Source: Pelosinus sp. UFO1
Lineage (GTDB): Bacteria > Bacillota > Negativicutes > DSM-13327
Length of the DNA stretch: 64,000 bases
Reading direction: 5' to 3'
Assembly (NCBI RefSeq): GCF_000725345.1
Contig: NZ_CP008852.1
Coordinates: 3,464,001 to 3,528,000, forward strand
Numbering within the stretch: the stretch's first letter is position 1; each line of letters opens with the position of its first letter. A program made the translations under genes and the position numbers. Below, in pieces: positions 7,657 through 18,214 of this stretch. The notes under the pieces are model-generated. The model was not told the DNA's origin, made no database searches, and was given only the letters and a program-made list of their open reading frames with translations.

Positions 7657-9360
7657 TTATAACATTTTTTCGTGCTCATATACCTTACGCAAGAAAGTGA
7701 GAGGCATATTTCCGGATTTTAGATACAGTTCGTGAAATACTTTATCTAAGGCCAGCCCCTCTAGTTTGCCTTTTTGAGCCTTCATCATATCTTCTTTTAA
7801 TTCCCAGACCAACTTATTGCCTGTTAAATAGCAGAGAGGATAGGATCGTTCCTGGGAATACCAATTAAGCTCTGCTTGCACCCTGCCAGATACAAAACCT
7901 GTGACCTTTTGTAGTAATTTACCTGCATTGACAAAAGGATCTTCCGATGTTAACTCAACATCAATACCTACATCTAAGTATTTGATATCTCCCGTCATAA
8001 AATATAAATCGATGGCTACCCGGGCACCAATTCTTGAAATATCTCGTTTGGCACAAAACCGTGCTTCCTCAGCTAAATCTCCCATATAACCAATATCTAG
8101 CATATAATCTTCTAACATGGTCGTCCAACCTTCTGCATGTTCCATAGCGTCAAAATGCCGTCGGACAACAGAAGGATGAGTACAAGCAGTAGCCAATTGC
8201 AAATGATGCCCTGGAATCCCCTCATGAATCATCATAGAAGGAATGGAAAGTTCTGTATGTTCATCCAATAATTCTTCACTTAACGTAAGATAAACCATAC
8301 TTGTTTTTACTCCTGCCCTAAAGGGTGGTGGTGAGACCATAGCGCCAGCAGGGATGGAAGGAGCCATAAAAGCAGGAGTTTGGATAATCTGCATATCTTG
8401 TTCTTTGAAGATAGGAAATAGGTCATTTTCGAGTAAATATTGGGTAATTTTATCTCTTTCCTTTTTATAGCGAACAATAACACTAGGCAGCGAATTAGCG
8501 GGATCAAGTTTGACTTTATATTTTTGATTTAAGAAGTCGTGTAATTCTTCCAATGTCATAGCAGATGATAGCTTATACTTATCTACTAACTTAACCCGTA
8601 ACGTTTCAAGTTCTTCTGCTGTTTCCTGCAAAAAGTCAGTAGCCATCTTATGTAGTTCTTCTATAGATTTATCAATCCCACGTAATTTTATGAACTCACT
8701 AGCCTGCTCCTTACCGATAAAAAAATGTTCCGTAGTAGGCATGACTTTGATTTGTTCTATATATTTATCTAGAGCTGCTTCTGCTTCTTTTTTCGCCTTT
8801 TCTAATCTTTCTAACTGGGGATATTTCTCATCCCTTGCCCAACTATAGAGATTGGCAAAAAAGTCAGGTAAACCTTCTACCTTTTCTATATCCATACTCA
8901 CCCACCGTTTAACAGGTGTGTCCAAGCGTTTAATCAATTGTTCTAAATACTGAGGTACTTTTTCCAGTCGCGCCGTAATATTATCCAATCGCTCTTTCGC
9001 TGGACGAGGATCATTAACAAACATCAAAAATAACCCATTACTGATATCATCACCAGCAGTCGGTTTTTGTTCTAACTCTGTCTTATCATTAAAGGTATAG
9101 CTATGTTTAAATACTGCAAATTCTACAGCCAAAGCAGCTAAGTCCAAATCTAGAATATGTTCAAAATCTAAAACTCCCCGAGGAAAACTAGCAATATCTG
9201 CCAATAATTTTTGTCCTGCATCCACTACTGACTTACTACTCTCCAAACTAGGGTCAGGTAAATTATCTAAGTTTTTATCGACCCCCAAACTTACACAAGC
9301 ATTCCCATCTTGCGTAAAATAGTCATGAAATTTTTCGATTAAGATATCATATTCTTTCAT
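7657..9360 (-). CDS. DUF885 family protein (putative zinc peptidase)
   Basis: A protein of about 567 residues with the DUF885 signature HEGIPGHH, an HExxH-like zinc site set in the MMIHEGIPGHHLQ stretch. A downstream Glu-containing segment follows (HAEGWTTMLEDY). There is no signal peptide or membrane segment, so it is probably cytoplasmic. Members are thought to be metallopeptidases, but substrates are mostly unknown. The ATG at 9360 follows AGGGAGCG and is preferred to 9384. It stands alone, flanked by hairpins on both sides. Confidence 0.82.
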   Translation of the reverse strand: MKEYDILIEKFHDYFTQDGNACVSLGVDKNLDNLPDPSLESSKSVVDAGQKLLADIASFPRGVLDFEHILDLDLAALAVEFAVFKHSYTFNDKTELEQKPTAGDDISNGLFLMFVNDPRPAKERLDNITARLEKVPQYLEQLIKRLDTPVKRWVSMDIEKVEGLPDFFANLYSWARDEKYPQLERLEKAKKEAEAALDKYIEQIKVMPTTEHFFIGKEQASEFIKLRGIDKSIEELHKMATDFLQETAEELETLRVKLVDKYKLSSAMTLEELHDFLNQKYKVKLDPANSLPSVIVRYKKERDKITQYLLENDLFPIFKEQDMQIIQTPAFMAPSIPAGAMVSPPPFRAGVKTSMVYLTLSEELLDEHTELSIPSMMIHEGIPGHHLQLATACTHPSVVRRHFDAMEHAEGWTTMLEDYMLDIGYMGDLAEEARFCAKRDISRIGARVAIDLYFMTGDIKYLDVGIDVELTSEDPFVNAGKLLQKVTGFVSGRVQAELNWYSQERSYPLCYLTGNKLVWELKEDMMKAQKGKLEGLALDKVFHELYLKSGNMPLTFLRKVYEHEKML

Positions 9361-9525
9361 TATAAATCGCTCCCTACTTATCAAATCTAACTTTCTCCCT
9401 AACTTACAACCTGAGTATCTTTACCTTATGCAAAAATTAGGAACAATATCCACCTAATATTAAAAACTATTACTATATCACTTTCCCCAGTAAAGAAAAG
9501 AATCCTTCATACGGTCTTAAAAAGA

Positions 9526-9563
9526 AAAACACGTACCTCACTAGTAAGTGACGTACGTGTTTT
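9526..9563 (-). terminator. Terminator after the ABC-F gene
   Basis: AAAACACGTAC/GTACGTGTTTT stem around a CACTAGTAAGTG loop. On the minus strand it ends in a T-rich tail, 26 bp after the ABC-F stop codon. Confidence 0.75.
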
Positions 9564-9588
9564 GAGATTAATACCTCGTTAGCAGCAA

Positions 9589-11181
9589 TTATTTTCTAGT
9601 TGCTACTGTTTCCAAATATTCATCATATGTCATGCGTTTATCAATAATACCGTCTTCTGTAATCTCGATAATACGATTCGCAATGGTTTGTACGAATTCA
9701 TGATCGTGAGCAACAAATAACATAGTACCTTCAAAGCTAATCAACCCATTATTCAATGAAGTGATTGACTCCAAATCCAAATGATTGGTAGGCTCATCAA
9801 AAATGAGTACATTGGCGCCGCTGAGCATCATCTTGGATAGCATACAACGTACTTTTTCACCACCGGATAGTACATTGGCTTCCTTCTGACTTTCCTCACC
9901 GGAGAACAGCATGCGACCTAAGAATCCGCGAACAAAAGTTTCATCAGGATCTTTTGAGAACTGTCTAAGCCAATCGACAAGATTAAGATTCGTGTCAAAA
10001 TACTCTGCATTGTCTCTAGGGAAATAGGCTTGTGAAGTGGTTACACCCCATTTGAATTCCCCACTATCCGCTTCCATTTCACCCATTAAAATTTTAAAGA
10101 GTGTAGTTTTAGCCAAGCTGCTCGCACCAACAAAAGCAATTTTGTCTGCTTTTGTCACTACAAAACTAACATTGTTTAATACCACTTCACCATCAATTGT
10201 TTTACAAAGGTTTTCAACAGTCAACAGTTGATCCCCAGCTTCTCTATCTGGTTTAAAAGCAATGTAAGGATATTTACGGGAAGATGGTTTAATATCTTCT
10301 AATGTTAACTTATCCAACTGTTTTCTACGAGATGTTGCTTGCTTCGATTTGGAAGCATTGGCACTAAATCGTTGAATAAAAGTTTGTAAGTCTTTCATTT
10401 TTTCTTCTGTCTTCTTATTGGCTTCTTTAGCCATTTTCAATGCCAATTCACTAGACTGCTGCCAAAAATCATAGTTGCCGACAAACAGTTTAATTTGACT
10501 AAAGTCAATGTCTGCTATATGAGTACAAACTTTATTCAAGAAGTGACGGTCATGGGATACAACAATAACTGTGTTATCAAAATTATATAAGAACTCTTCC
10601 AACCAACGAATGGATTCAACATCAAGATGATTTGTTGGTTCATCCAAAAGCAAGATATCAGGGGTACCAAACAAAGCTTGTGCTAAGAGTACTCTGACCT
10701 TCTCATTACCGCTTAAATCTTTCATTAATTTGTAATGAAATTCTTCACCAATCCCTAAACCAGTTAACATTCTAGCGGCTTCAGTTTCCGCATCCCAACC
10801 ATTTAATTCAGCAAACTCGCCTTCTAGTTCACCGACTTTAATACCATCTTCATCGGTAAAATCAGCTTTTGCATACAATTCTTCTTTTGCTTCCATAATC
10901 TCAAACAATCTTGCATGTCCCATGATAACTGTCTTTAAAACATCAAATTCATCAAATTCATAATGATTTTGCTTTAATACAGCTAAGCGTTCACCTGCTG
11001 AAATAATAACTTCACCAGAATTTGGCTCAATTTCACCGGATAAGATTTTTAAGAAAGTCGATTTCCCTGTACCATTCGCACCAATTAGGCCATAACAATT
11101 ACCTGGTGTGAATTTTATATTGACATCCTCAAATAATGCCCTTTTTCCATACCGCAACGTTAAACCACTTGTACTAATCAT
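9589..11181 (-). CDS. ABC-F family ATPase (YkpA/YbiT type)
   Basis: A soluble protein of 530 residues with two ABC ATPase domains joined by a charged helical linker (about residues 235-315) and no membrane domain. This is the architecture of ribosome-associated ABC-F translation factors. The first site has GANGTGKST and DEPTNHLD with signature LSGNEKVR. The second Walker A is degenerate (GASSLAKTT), as is usual in the YbiT/YkpA branch, followed by LSGGEKVR and DEPTNHLD. Housekeeping role at the ribosomal E site is likely; whether it confers antibiotic protection cannot be told. Confidence 0.88.
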   Translation of the reverse strand: MISTSGLTLRYGKRALFEDVNIKFTPGNCYGLIGANGTGKSTFLKILSGEIEPNSGEVIISAGERLAVLKQNHYEFDEFDVLKTVIMGHARLFEIMEAKEELYAKADFTDEDGIKVGELEGEFAELNGWDAETEAARMLTGLGIGEEFHYKLMKDLSGNEKVRVLLAQALFGTPDILLLDEPTNHLDVESIRWLEEFLYNFDNTVIVVSHDRHFLNKVCTHIADIDFSQIKLFVGNYDFWQQSSELALKMAKEANKKTEEKMKDLQTFIQRFSANASKSKQATSRRKQLDKLTLEDIKPSSRKYPYIAFKPDREAGDQLLTVENLCKTIDGEVVLNNVSFVVTKADKIAFVGASSLAKTTLFKILMGEMEADSGEFKWGVTTSQAYFPRDNAEYFDTNLNLVDWLRQFSKDPDETFVRGFLGRMLFSGEESQKEANVLSGGEKVRCMLSKMMLSGANVLIFDEPTNHLDLESITSLNNGLISFEGTMLFVAHDHEFVQTIANRIIEITEDGIIDKRMTYDEYLETVATRK

Positions 11182-11248
11182 GTTTTTATCAGCCTTCCTT
11201 TTTTAAAATGGCACATAGAATTTGCTTGATCCTTAAATTAACAGAAAT

Positions 11249-11269
11249 AAAGAGCCCAAAAGGCTCTTT
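11249..11269 (-). terminator. Small terminator hairpin
   Basis: AAAGAGCC/GGCTCTTT stem with a five-base loop, overlapping the region just past the stop of the small gene at 11272. Confidence 0.7.
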
Positions 11270-11271
11270 AT

Positions 11272-11478
11272 TTACTTACTATATGCAAGTGAAAAGTTAT
11301 GTGCTAACTTTTCATAGTCTTCTAAGACATTAACTAGCTTAAGCTTGTCAGCATTGTTTGCTGCGTCTATATTACTGCTTCCAATGGCGAATTGTATAAT
11401 ACTTTTCACCTGGAAAGGATAATAGCCTAAGTTCAGCAACTTCTTGCAAAGTTGTTGAATACGTTGTTCCATTTTCAT
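11272..11478 (-). CDS. Small hypothetical protein, 68 residues
   Basis: Not recognised. The start at 11478 is well supported by AGGAGGGTTTAAAG; the longer reading from 11577 would translate the upstream region. The product is soluble, basic at the N terminus (EQRIQQLCKKLLNLGYY) and predicted helical, with no Cys motif or membrane segment. It is monocistronic with its own terminator. The YYPFQVKSII stretch resembles a short three-helix domain, but I cannot name it. Confidence 0.65.
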   Translation of the reverse strand: MKMEQRIQQLCKKLLNLGYYPFQVKSIIQFAIGSSNIDAANNADKLKLVNVLEDYEKLAHNFSLAYSK

Positions 11479-11726
11479 CTTTAAACCCTCCTGTAACCTA
11501 TAATTGATAGCGGTAATTAATATACAACACACCTTGTAAATTTCACACACTATGTACTTAATCAACATTACCACCAACTCTATAGGATATGCAGAGACAG
11601 GATTTATGATTACTCTTTTTTCTCAAGAACAACTCTAACCTACCAGTCATTCACTTACAATTGACTCTTTGTATTGTTCAGCCACCAACATGCTGAGTAA
11701 CTATTGTAATTCTACCATATAAATAT

Positions 11727-11750
11727 AGGCCGTCAAATATGACGGCCTTT
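11727..11750. terminator. Terminator hairpin
   Basis: AGGCCGTC/GACGGCCT with loop AAATAT and T-rich flanks. It lies between the small gene at 11272 and the 3' end of the sigma-54 activator gene, which it probably terminates. Confidence 0.65.
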
Positions 11751-11828
11751 AGCTTTCGATATTGATCTCTGTCATTATAGCACTATATTAGGGATGTGTC
11801 AACGCTTTGTTAAGAAATTATTTTCTAA

Positions 11829-13922
11829 CTACTTAATATTATACTTTTGCAACTTTTGATAAAAACCAGATCGATGAATACCTAAGATTTTAGCTGCCTT
11901 ACTCTTATTGCCGCCAGCTTCCTCTAATGCCTTTAGAATGGCTTGTTTTTCTGTATCACCTAGCATGTCTGCTAAATTATCAGCACTCTCCATTTGTTCT
12001 TTCACTTTACCAATCTTCTTGACAATAGGCGGCAAATGTTCTGGATTAATCAAAGTCTCATCTTCATCTATTAAATTTACTGCTCGCTCTAGAATGTTTT
12101 CCAATTCCCGAACATTACCCGGCCATCTATAATCCATTAACAATCCTAAAGCTGCCTCAGATACACCTTCAACGCAATGCGGCACTTGCTTATTGATTTT
12201 TTTGAGCAGCAAATCACATAACGCCGGTATATCTCCCACTCTTTCCCTTAGAGGAGGAATGGCTAAGGATATAATATCTAAGCGATAGTACAAATCTTGA
12301 CGGAAATCACCTTGCTCAATCATCTTCGTCAAATCCCGATTGGTGGCGGCGATCACTCGTAGGTCTAATGAGATTGTTTTCGTCCCCCCGACCCGTTCGA
12401 ATTCTCTTTCTTGCAATACCCTAAGCAGCTTAACCTGCATAGAAATCGGCATATCACCAATCTCATCAAGAAAAATAGTGCCTCCATTTGCTAACTCGAA
12501 TTTCCCAGGTTTCCCGCCCTTCTTAGCTCCCGTAAAGGCACCTTCATCATACCCAAACAATTCTGTTTCTAGAAGGTTTTCTGGTAAAGCAGCACAATTC
12601 ACCTTAATAAAAGCACCTTTATTTCTTCTGCTTTCATTGTGAATGGCCTGAGCAAATACTTCTTTACCAGTGCCGCTCTCCCCTAAAATGAGTACTGTGG
12701 AATTCCCTTTTGCAGCTTTTACTGCGATGGATTTAAGCCACTGCATCTTTTCGTTTTCACCAATGATACTTTCAAAAGTATATTTCCCACCGTATACTTT
12801 TCGTAATTCTTCCTTATAATACTCTACCTCAAGTTCTAACTTATTTAGTTTATTCGATAATATTTTAAGATCCTTAACATCTTTAAAAACAACTTTCCCT
12901 ACAGCCCCAACTGTTTCACCATCTTTTACAATAGGAATACGAGTAACAACACAATTATGCTGGTTGATTCGTTGAATGTCCGTAATTTCAGCCTTACCAT
13001 CTTGGGCAACAACGTGCATACGAGTATTAGGGATAATATCGACAACTGGTTTTCCAATTACTTTTGCCCGGTCAACGCCTAAAAAGTCGCAATAGGCTTG
13101 ATTAATCATTGTGATTTTACCAGTTCGATTGACGATTACAATTCCCTCAAAAATACTTTCAATGGCAGATTCTAATGTACTTTTTAAACTTTTTACATTT
13201 TCTAGTTCCGCAGCTACGTTTTGCAGCTCCGTTATATCTTGAAACACGGCTACAGATCCAATCACCTTGTTATGACTGAGAATCGGAGACCGGTTGGTAA
13301 TTATTTTACAGTTACCGATATTTTGCTGTTGATTGATTTCCGCTAATCGAGTCTCTAAAACCCGGCTAAGACCTGTATTGGGTAATACATCGTCAACATG
13401 ATGTCCAATGACAACTTCCGCATTTAACCCTGTAATCGTTTCCGCAGCAGAATTAAATAAGGTGACAATTCCTTCCGAATTAACAGCCGTTACGCCATTA
13501 TAAAGAGAGTCGACAATGGCATGCAGCTCTTCTGCTAAAAATTGTGACTGCTCAGATAAATAGGCAACTACATCCGTCCGCCATAAGATTCCTAATGGAC
13601 GATTCTCTACATCAACGACAGGAAAAGAGTTGCACTGATGCACTGAAAACTGTTCTTCCAAATCATTATTTATACGCCTAGCAGGGGACAAAGAAACAAC
13701 ATTACTCGTTATAATATCTTGTACAGACTTCTTCATTGTATCCCTATTCGCTAACGCCTTGATAAATCCCATCTGGTTAATTAAACCGACGAATTGCCCT
13801 TCATTATTCACAACAAAAGCCTGGTCTGCACCAGCAGCACTAAGAACAACTGCAGCTTGGTGTAATGTCATCGTAGGTAACACCGTTACTATATGTTTTT
13901 TCATTAATTCTTTTACGCGCAT
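11829..13922 (-). CDS. Sigma-54-dependent activator, CBS-CBS-PAS-PAS-AAA-Fis
   Basis: An enhancer-binding protein of about 697 residues. Order of parts: two CBS motifs (about 1-120, adenosyl-ligand sensing), a PAS domain (about 130-235), a second PAS (about 250-360), and a central AAA+ domain. The AAA+ domain has Walker A GESGTGKE and the sigma-54 loop GAFTGA. A Fis-type helix-turn-helix ([20 protein letters not shown]) follows at the end. ATG 13922 lies five bases after GGAGG. It is divergent from gntP, which has a -24/-12 promoter; the large catabolic operon at 25.3 kb has another. It is therefore the likely activator of both, sensing metabolite or energy state. Confidence 0.92.
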   Translation of the reverse strand: MRVKELMKKHIVTVLPTMTLHQAAVVLSAAGADQAFVVNNEGQFVGLINQMGFIKALANRDTMKKSVQDIITSNVVSLSPARRINNDLEEQFSVHQCNSFPVVDVENRPLGILWRTDVVAYLSEQSQFLAEELHAIVDSLYNGVTAVNSEGIVTLFNSAAETITGLNAEVVIGHHVDDVLPNTGLSRVLETRLAEINQQQNIGNCKIITNRSPILSHNKVIGSVAVFQDITELQNVAAELENVKSLKSTLESAIESIFEGIVIVNRTGKITMINQAYCDFLGVDRAKVIGKPVVDIIPNTRMHVVAQDGKAEITDIQRINQHNCVVTRIPIVKDGETVGAVGKVVFKDVKDLKILSNKLNKLELEVEYYKEELRKVYGGKYTFESIIGENEKMQWLKSIAVKAAKGNSTVLILGESGTGKEVFAQAIHNESRRNKGAFIKVNCAALPENLLETELFGYDEGAFTGAKKGGKPGKFELANGGTIFLDEIGDMPISMQVKLLRVLQEREFERVGGTKTISLDLRVIAATNRDLTKMIEQGDFRQDLYYRLDIISLAIPPLRERVGDIPALCDLLLKKINKQVPHCVEGVSEAALGLLMDYRWPGNVRELENILERAVNLIDEDETLINPEHLPPIVKKIGKVKEQMESADNLADMLGDTEKQAILKALEEAGGNKSKAAKILGIHRSGFYQKLQKYNIK

Positions 13923-13956
13923 ACCCACCTCCAGAAATCCTCTTTAATAAGCTCAT

Positions 13957-14151
13957 TAGACATTTGTTCTATTATTCCTGCTATTTTATGTACGCATTCA
14001 TAGACATAATTAATAAAACAGCTCTATTTTACGATACAATCTATACTAGAGTATCAGCCATACTGCAAATTTCAACGGTTTCAAAGAATAATTCATTTTT
14101 TAAAGTTTGTCTATTCCAAATGTATGTCTCTTTTCTTATACATATTGTCTA
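13957..14151. promoter_or_regulatory. Candidate enhancer sites, TAGACA repeats
   Basis: TAGACA or its complement occurs exactly at 13957, 14001, 14108 and 14146, with a near match at 14125. The same hexamer is clustered upstream of the second -24/-12 promoter (25425-25543). They are placed 75-270 bp before the gntP promoter, as expected for binding sites of a sigma-54 activator. Confidence 0.55.
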
Positions 14152-14226
14152 TCTTTATGTACATTTATATATTTTCGACTCTTCTTATTATTAGCAATTC
14201 AGAGTAATTTTCGCCATAATTTGAAT

Positions 14227-14242
14227 TGGCATAAAATTTGCA
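14227..14242 (+). promoter_or_regulatory. Sigma-54 (-24/-12) promoter of gntP-maoC
   Basis: TGGCATAAAATTTGCA: GG and GC separated by exactly ten bases, as the consensus requires. The transcription start would be near 14254, about 70 bases before the gntP start. Confidence 0.85.
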
Positions 14243-14325
14243 TATATCTAATGATAACGAAAGGAGGCTTTCCAATATAGCTAACTTTTAAAAATTAGAG
14301 CAAAATAAGTGAGGAGGTCATTGTT

Positions 14326-15723
14326 GTGGAAGTAGTAGGTATTATCTTAAGTTTATTTCTATTAATGTTTTTTGCGTATAGAGGTTTTTCCGTTATCCTT
14401 TTTGCTCCTGTATTTGCTTTATTAGCAGCGTCGCTATCTGGACTACCACTAATGCCAGCTTATACAGAACTATTTATGGCGAAAGCAGTCACGTATATTA
14501 AATCCTTTTTCCCTGTTTTCTTATTAGGTGCCGTTTTCGGTAAAATTATGGAAGACACGGGCCTTGCAAAAGGGATTGCTCACTCAATTATGAAAACCTT
14601 AGGTAAAGAACGCGCTATCTTAGCCGTTGTTCTTGCTGGAGCAGCACTTACTTACGGTGGTGTAAGCTTATTCGTAGTCGTATTCGCAGTGTATCCTTTT
14701 GCTTCTGCATTATTCAAAGAAGCTGATATTCCAAAAAGATTATTACCAGCTACCATTGCCCTAGGAGCATTTACGGCAACTATGGACTGCATACCTGGTA
14801 CCCCACAAATTCAAAATCTGATCCCAACTAACTTCTTTGGTACTAACATTTATGCAGCACCAATCTTAGGTCTTATCGGCGGTTCCTTGATCTTTGCTTT
14901 GGGCGTTACTTGGCTAGAGCGTCGTCGCAAACAAGCTGCAGACCGTGGTGAAGGATATGGCGCCCATACTTTAAACGAGCCTGAAGTATCAGCTTCGTCT
15001 AAATTACCATCCTTACAAATTGCGATTCTTCCTTTGTTAACAGTACTCGTTGTCAACTATGTTATGACACAAATCTTCACATGGGATCCTAATATGCTTG
15101 CTCCGTTCCAAGCAATGAAGCTTCCTTTAACTGCACCAGCGATTAAAAATGTAATTAGTATCTGGTCACTCATTATTGCCCTAGTATCTGGTATCTTGTT
15201 AGCAATTGCTCTTGGGTGGAACAACCTCGGTAAAGGCATTTTAGCAAAATCCTTAAATGCTGGAGCAATCGGTTCCTTATTAGCAATTATGAACACTGCA
15301 TCTGAAGTTGGTTATGGCAACGTAATTTCTTCCCTTTCCGGTTTCAAAAACATTTCCAGCGCTTTAATGAGTATTAAAGTAGGCGGCTCACCTCTAGTAT
15401 CAGAAGCAGTAACGGTAAATATTTTGGCAGGTGTTACTGGTTCCGCCTCAGGTGGTATGTCCATCGCTTTAGACTTAATGGCTAAAGACTGGTTAGCTTG
15501 GGCAAACTCCATTGGTATGTCTCCTGAAATTCTGCACAGAGTGGCTTCCATGGCATCTGGTGGTATGGACACATTACCTCATAATGGTGCCGTAATCACA
15601 TTGCTGGCTGTTTGCGGAATGACTCATAAAGACTCCTATGGCGATATTTTTGTACTGACTATGTTAAAAACTCTTATGGTATTTGTGATCATCTTACTTC
15701 ACACTACCACGGGAATTCTATAA
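14326..15723 (+). CDS. GntP-family permease, probably for 3-hydroxybutyrate or a related acid
   Basis: A 465-residue membrane protein with about 12 hydrophobic segments and GntP-family blocks (GAVFGKIMEDTGLAKGIA; GGVSLFVVVFAVYP; C-terminal MASGGMDTLPHNGAVITLL). GntP carriers import gluconate, hydroxy acids or short fatty acids by cation symport. The partner genes (maoC directly behind; CoA-transferase, thiolase and Bcd nearby) favour a C4 acid. The start is a GTG after GAGGAGGTC. It is expressed from the sigma-54 promoter at 14227. The substrate is inferred from context only. Confidence 0.85.
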   Translation: MEVVGIILSLFLLMFFAYRGFSVILFAPVFALLAASLSGLPLMPAYTELFMAKAVTYIKSFFPVFLLGAVFGKIMEDTGLAKGIAHSIMKTLGKERAILAVVLAGAALTYGGVSLFVVVFAVYPFASALFKEADIPKRLLPATIALGAFTATMDCIPGTPQIQNLIPTNFFGTNIYAAPILGLIGGSLIFALGVTWLERRRKQAADRGEGYGAHTLNEPEVSASSKLPSLQIAILPLLTVLVVNYVMTQIFTWDPNMLAPFQAMKLPLTAPAIKNVISIWSLIIALVSGILLAIALGWNNLGKGILAKSLNAGAIGSLLAIMNTASEVGYGNVISSLSGFKNISSALMSIKVGGSPLVSEAVTVNILAGVTGSASGGMSIALDLMAKDWLAWANSIGMSPEILHRVASMASGGMDTLPHNGAVITLLAVCGMTHKDSYGDIFVLTMLKTLMVFVIILLHTTTGIL

Positions 15724-15747
15724 AAAAAATAAGAGAGGGTGTTTTCC

Positions 15748-16164
15748 ATGATACAAGATGTAAAGTTTGTAGATATTCAAGTTGGCGACAAAGCCAGTAT
15801 GTCTAAAACCGTATCGGAGTATGATGTATATACTTTCGCTGGTCTTACTGGAGATTTCAATCCTGTGCACGTGAATGCAGAATTTGCTAAAACTAGCATG
15901 TTTAAAGAGCGTATTGCCCATGGTATGTTATCTGCAGGCTTTATATCCGCTGTACTTGGCACTACCCTACCTGGCGCAAATACAATTTACATGGGACAAG
16001 AACTCGCTTTCAAAGCTCCTGTAAAAATCGGTGATACAGTCACTGCTACCGTTGAAGTCATTGAAAAAATCGAAGCAAAAAATCGTTTGATTCTTAGAAC
16101 CTTCGTTACAAATCAAGATGGAACCATCGTGATTGACGGTAAAGCCACTGTCATGAAGAAATAA
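15748..16164 (+). CDS. MaoC-like (R)-specific enoyl-CoA hydratase
   Basis: A 138-residue hot-dog-fold protein of the MaoC/PhaJ type. The catalytic motif is present: Asp and His in GDFNPVHVN, followed by GMLSAGFISAVLG. Such enzymes interconvert (R)-3-hydroxyacyl-CoA and trans-2-enoyl-CoA. It lies 24 bp after gntP in the same operon, and the ATG at 15748 follows AGAGAGGG. With GntP it suggests use of (R)-3-hydroxybutyrate: import, CoA transfer, then dehydration to crotonyl-CoA. No crotonase (S-specific) is in this window. Confidence 0.88.
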   Translation: MIQDVKFVDIQVGDKASMSKTVSEYDVYTFAGLTGDFNPVHVNAEFAKTSMFKERIAHGMLSAGFISAVLGTTLPGANTIYMGQELAFKAPVKIGDTVTATVEVIEKIEAKNRLILRTFVTNQDGTIVIDGKATVMKK

Positions 16165-16178
16165 AGACTATAAAACTC

Positions 16179-16220
16179 AAAAGGACCTCTTACTATCCTA
16201 GGATGGTAAGAGGTCTTTTA
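16179..16220 (+). terminator. Terminator of gntP-maoC
   Basis: AAAAGGACCTCTTAC/GTAAGAGGTCTTTT around a TATCCTAGGATG loop, then T-rich; 15 bp after the maoC stop. Confidence 0.85.
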
Positions 16221-16292
16221 TTACGGAATCAGAAAGTATAACACTTTCTTGATTCCAAGTAAGAATGACTAAGGCTTCTGCCTGCGTCCGAG

Positions 16293-16318
16293 GACTTGGC
16301 ACAAGCCAAGTCTTTTCT
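16293..16318. terminator. Second hairpin before the MCP gene end
   Basis: GACTTGGC-ACAA-GCCAAGTC followed on the plus strand by TTTTCTTATT. It would stop plus-strand read-through into the convergent MCP gene. Confidence 0.7.
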
Positions 16319-16326
16319 TATTCTAT

Positions 16327-18054
16327 CTAGATTTTAAACTTATATGCTGCCGCTTGGAGTTCTTCAGCCATAGTAGTAAGACTACAGCTAGTCGCCGCAA
16401 TCTCTTCCATAGAAGCCGTCTGCTCTTCAGTGGCTGCAGAAACTGTTTGAGTTTGAGCCCCAGTATCCTGTGTTACTTCATGGATACCCCGGACGGCTCC
16501 AACAATATTCTGACTATCCGCTAACACTTGTTCCCCAGCCTGTGATATTTCCGTCACCTGTACCGAAACATCTTTTACCAGTTTAATAATATTTTGAAAG
16601 GCAACTCCCGCATCACCTACTACTCTAGCACCTAATTTTACTTCCTCTGTACCGTTCTGCATCGATATCACTGCTTGCTTTGTTTCTGACTGAATTTCAC
16701 CAATTAGTAATGCAATTTGTTTTGCTGCCTCTTCCGATTGCTCAGCCAACTTTCGTACCTCTTCGGCAACTACCGCAAACCCTCTCCCTTGGTCTCCGGC
16801 ACGAGCCGCTTCAATCGCCGCATTCAAGGCAAGAAGATTTGTCTGACCAGCGATTCCTGTTATCGTATCGACAATCTGACCGATATACTTAGAGCGTTCA
16901 CCTAACTTACTTACGACGTTCGCCGAACTACCTACCGTGTTTTCAATACTACGCATTTGCTGCTGAGCAGAGTTAATCAGTTTTTCCCCTTCAACTGCTG
17001 CTAGTGTGGCGCTATTCGATGTATCCAAAGCATGTTTAGCATTCCTGGCTACAAATCGAACATCATTCGATGTTTTCTCAACTACAGATAAGGTTATCTC
17101 CACTGATTTTGCCTGTTTCTCTGTACCTGAAACCACATTCATAATCGAATCAGCAACCTGTACCGACGCTTGCGCTGATTGTTCGGCACTAGTATGTAGT
17201 TCCTCCGAATAATTTGAAAGTGACCGAGTTTTCTCTTGTACATTAAAAATAAGGCCTTTCAAATTTCCTTTCATTGTGGAAATCGCCTTTGCAACATGTC
17301 CAAATTCATCCGTCTTTCCATTGAAAACTGGATCTTCTTTCCCTGTAAAATCACCTTCTGCCATTTTATCTATCTCTAAGGTAATCTTACGAACGGGTGT
17401 AGTCACTTGCCGAGTTAAGTAAATACTAAGAATTACGCCAAAAACAAGGGCAACTATACTCAATAGTATTGCTGTCGATACAGTACTAGCGACTTTATTA
17501 TTAACCTTGTTCACTTCCATAATGGCTATCTCTGAATTCTCATCTACACTTGTATGCAGCGTTTTTTGTATTGACTGGGCAAAAGGAGTGAGTTCACGAG
17601 TAATCGCACCACTTGTTTGGGCATATTGATTGGCTTTTTCTTGATTACCCGTTGTCTTTTCCTTATATTGTTCACGCAGTACAGGGATTAGCCTAGAAAC
17701 TACACCATTTTTATATTTTTCCGTATCATCCAGAAGCTTTTCCACGTCTTTTCGTTTATCCTGTGGGGTTATGGCAATCAGTTGTTTTTCCAGTTCAATG
17801 ACTGAATCTAGTTTGTCAGCGAAATTTTTACTATATTTTTCATCCCCATCGGCTATATAACGCCTAATCTCTAGCACAGCACCTGTGTATTCATTTTCGG
17901 CCTTAGCGGAAAGAATCGCTTTGGCATTACTGGACTGAATCTCATCCACACCATTTTGAATCGTATGAGCAGACCAAAAAGAATAGACACCCATAATGAG
18001 TATGAAAGTCAACATTACGGACAATGATAAAGAAATCTTTTTCCCTATTTTCAT
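16327..18054 (-). CDS. Methyl-accepting chemotaxis protein
   Basis: A 575-residue transducer: membrane helix near residues 9-29, periplasmic four-helix-bundle sensor (about 30-188), second helix (about 189-211), HAMP linker and the cytoplasmic signalling hairpin. The hairpin tip is the conserved [20 protein letters not shown] type. It lies between the two halves of the C4-acid locus, so it may sense one of those acids, but it has no -24/-12 promoter of its own. The ligand is unknown. Confidence 0.93.
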   Translation of the reverse strand: MKIGKKISLSLSVMLTFILIMGVYSFWSAHTIQNGVDEIQSSNAKAILSAKAENEYTGAVLEIRRYIADGDEKYSKNFADKLDSVIELEKQLIAITPQDKRKDVEKLLDDTEKYKNGVVSRLIPVLREQYKEKTTGNQEKANQYAQTSGAITRELTPFAQSIQKTLHTSVDENSEIAIMEVNKVNNKVASTVSTAILLSIVALVFGVILSIYLTRQVTTPVRKITLEIDKMAEGDFTGKEDPVFNGKTDEFGHVAKAISTMKGNLKGLIFNVQEKTRSLSNYSEELHTSAEQSAQASVQVADSIMNVVSGTEKQAKSVEITLSVVEKTSNDVRFVARNAKHALDTSNSATLAAVEGEKLINSAQQQMRSIENTVGSSANVVSKLGERSKYIGQIVDTITGIAGQTNLLALNAAIEAARAGDQGRGFAVVAEEVRKLAEQSEEAAKQIALLIGEIQSETKQAVISMQNGTEEVKLGARVVGDAGVAFQNIIKLVKDVSVQVTEISQAGEQVLADSQNIVGAVRGIHEVTQDTGAQTQTVSAATEEQTASMEEIAATSCSLTTMAEELQAAAYKFKI

Positions 18055-18162
18055 AGTTACCCTCCTACCCTTAATACAAATACCTCTCTAAGTAAAACTA
18101 CATGAAATTTCCCATGTAACGAACTTAAAGAGGTCTTTTTTGCTTTTTTTAAAAAAGGACTA

Positions 18163-18200
18163 AGGCTTATACTGCACTTTTAAAAGCGTAGTATAAGCCT
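18163..18200 (-). terminator. Terminator of the hbd operon
   Basis: AGGCTTATACT(GC)/(GC)GTAGTATAAGCCT stem, followed on the minus strand by TAGTCC and a long T tract. It lies 15 bp after the hbd stop. Confidence 0.8.
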
Positions 18201-18214
18201 ACTTTCATTTTATT

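Noticed and set aside
13964-14194. 76-codon plus-strand frame upstream of gntP
   Set aside because: AT-rich, no ribosome site, and it overlaps the enhancer region.
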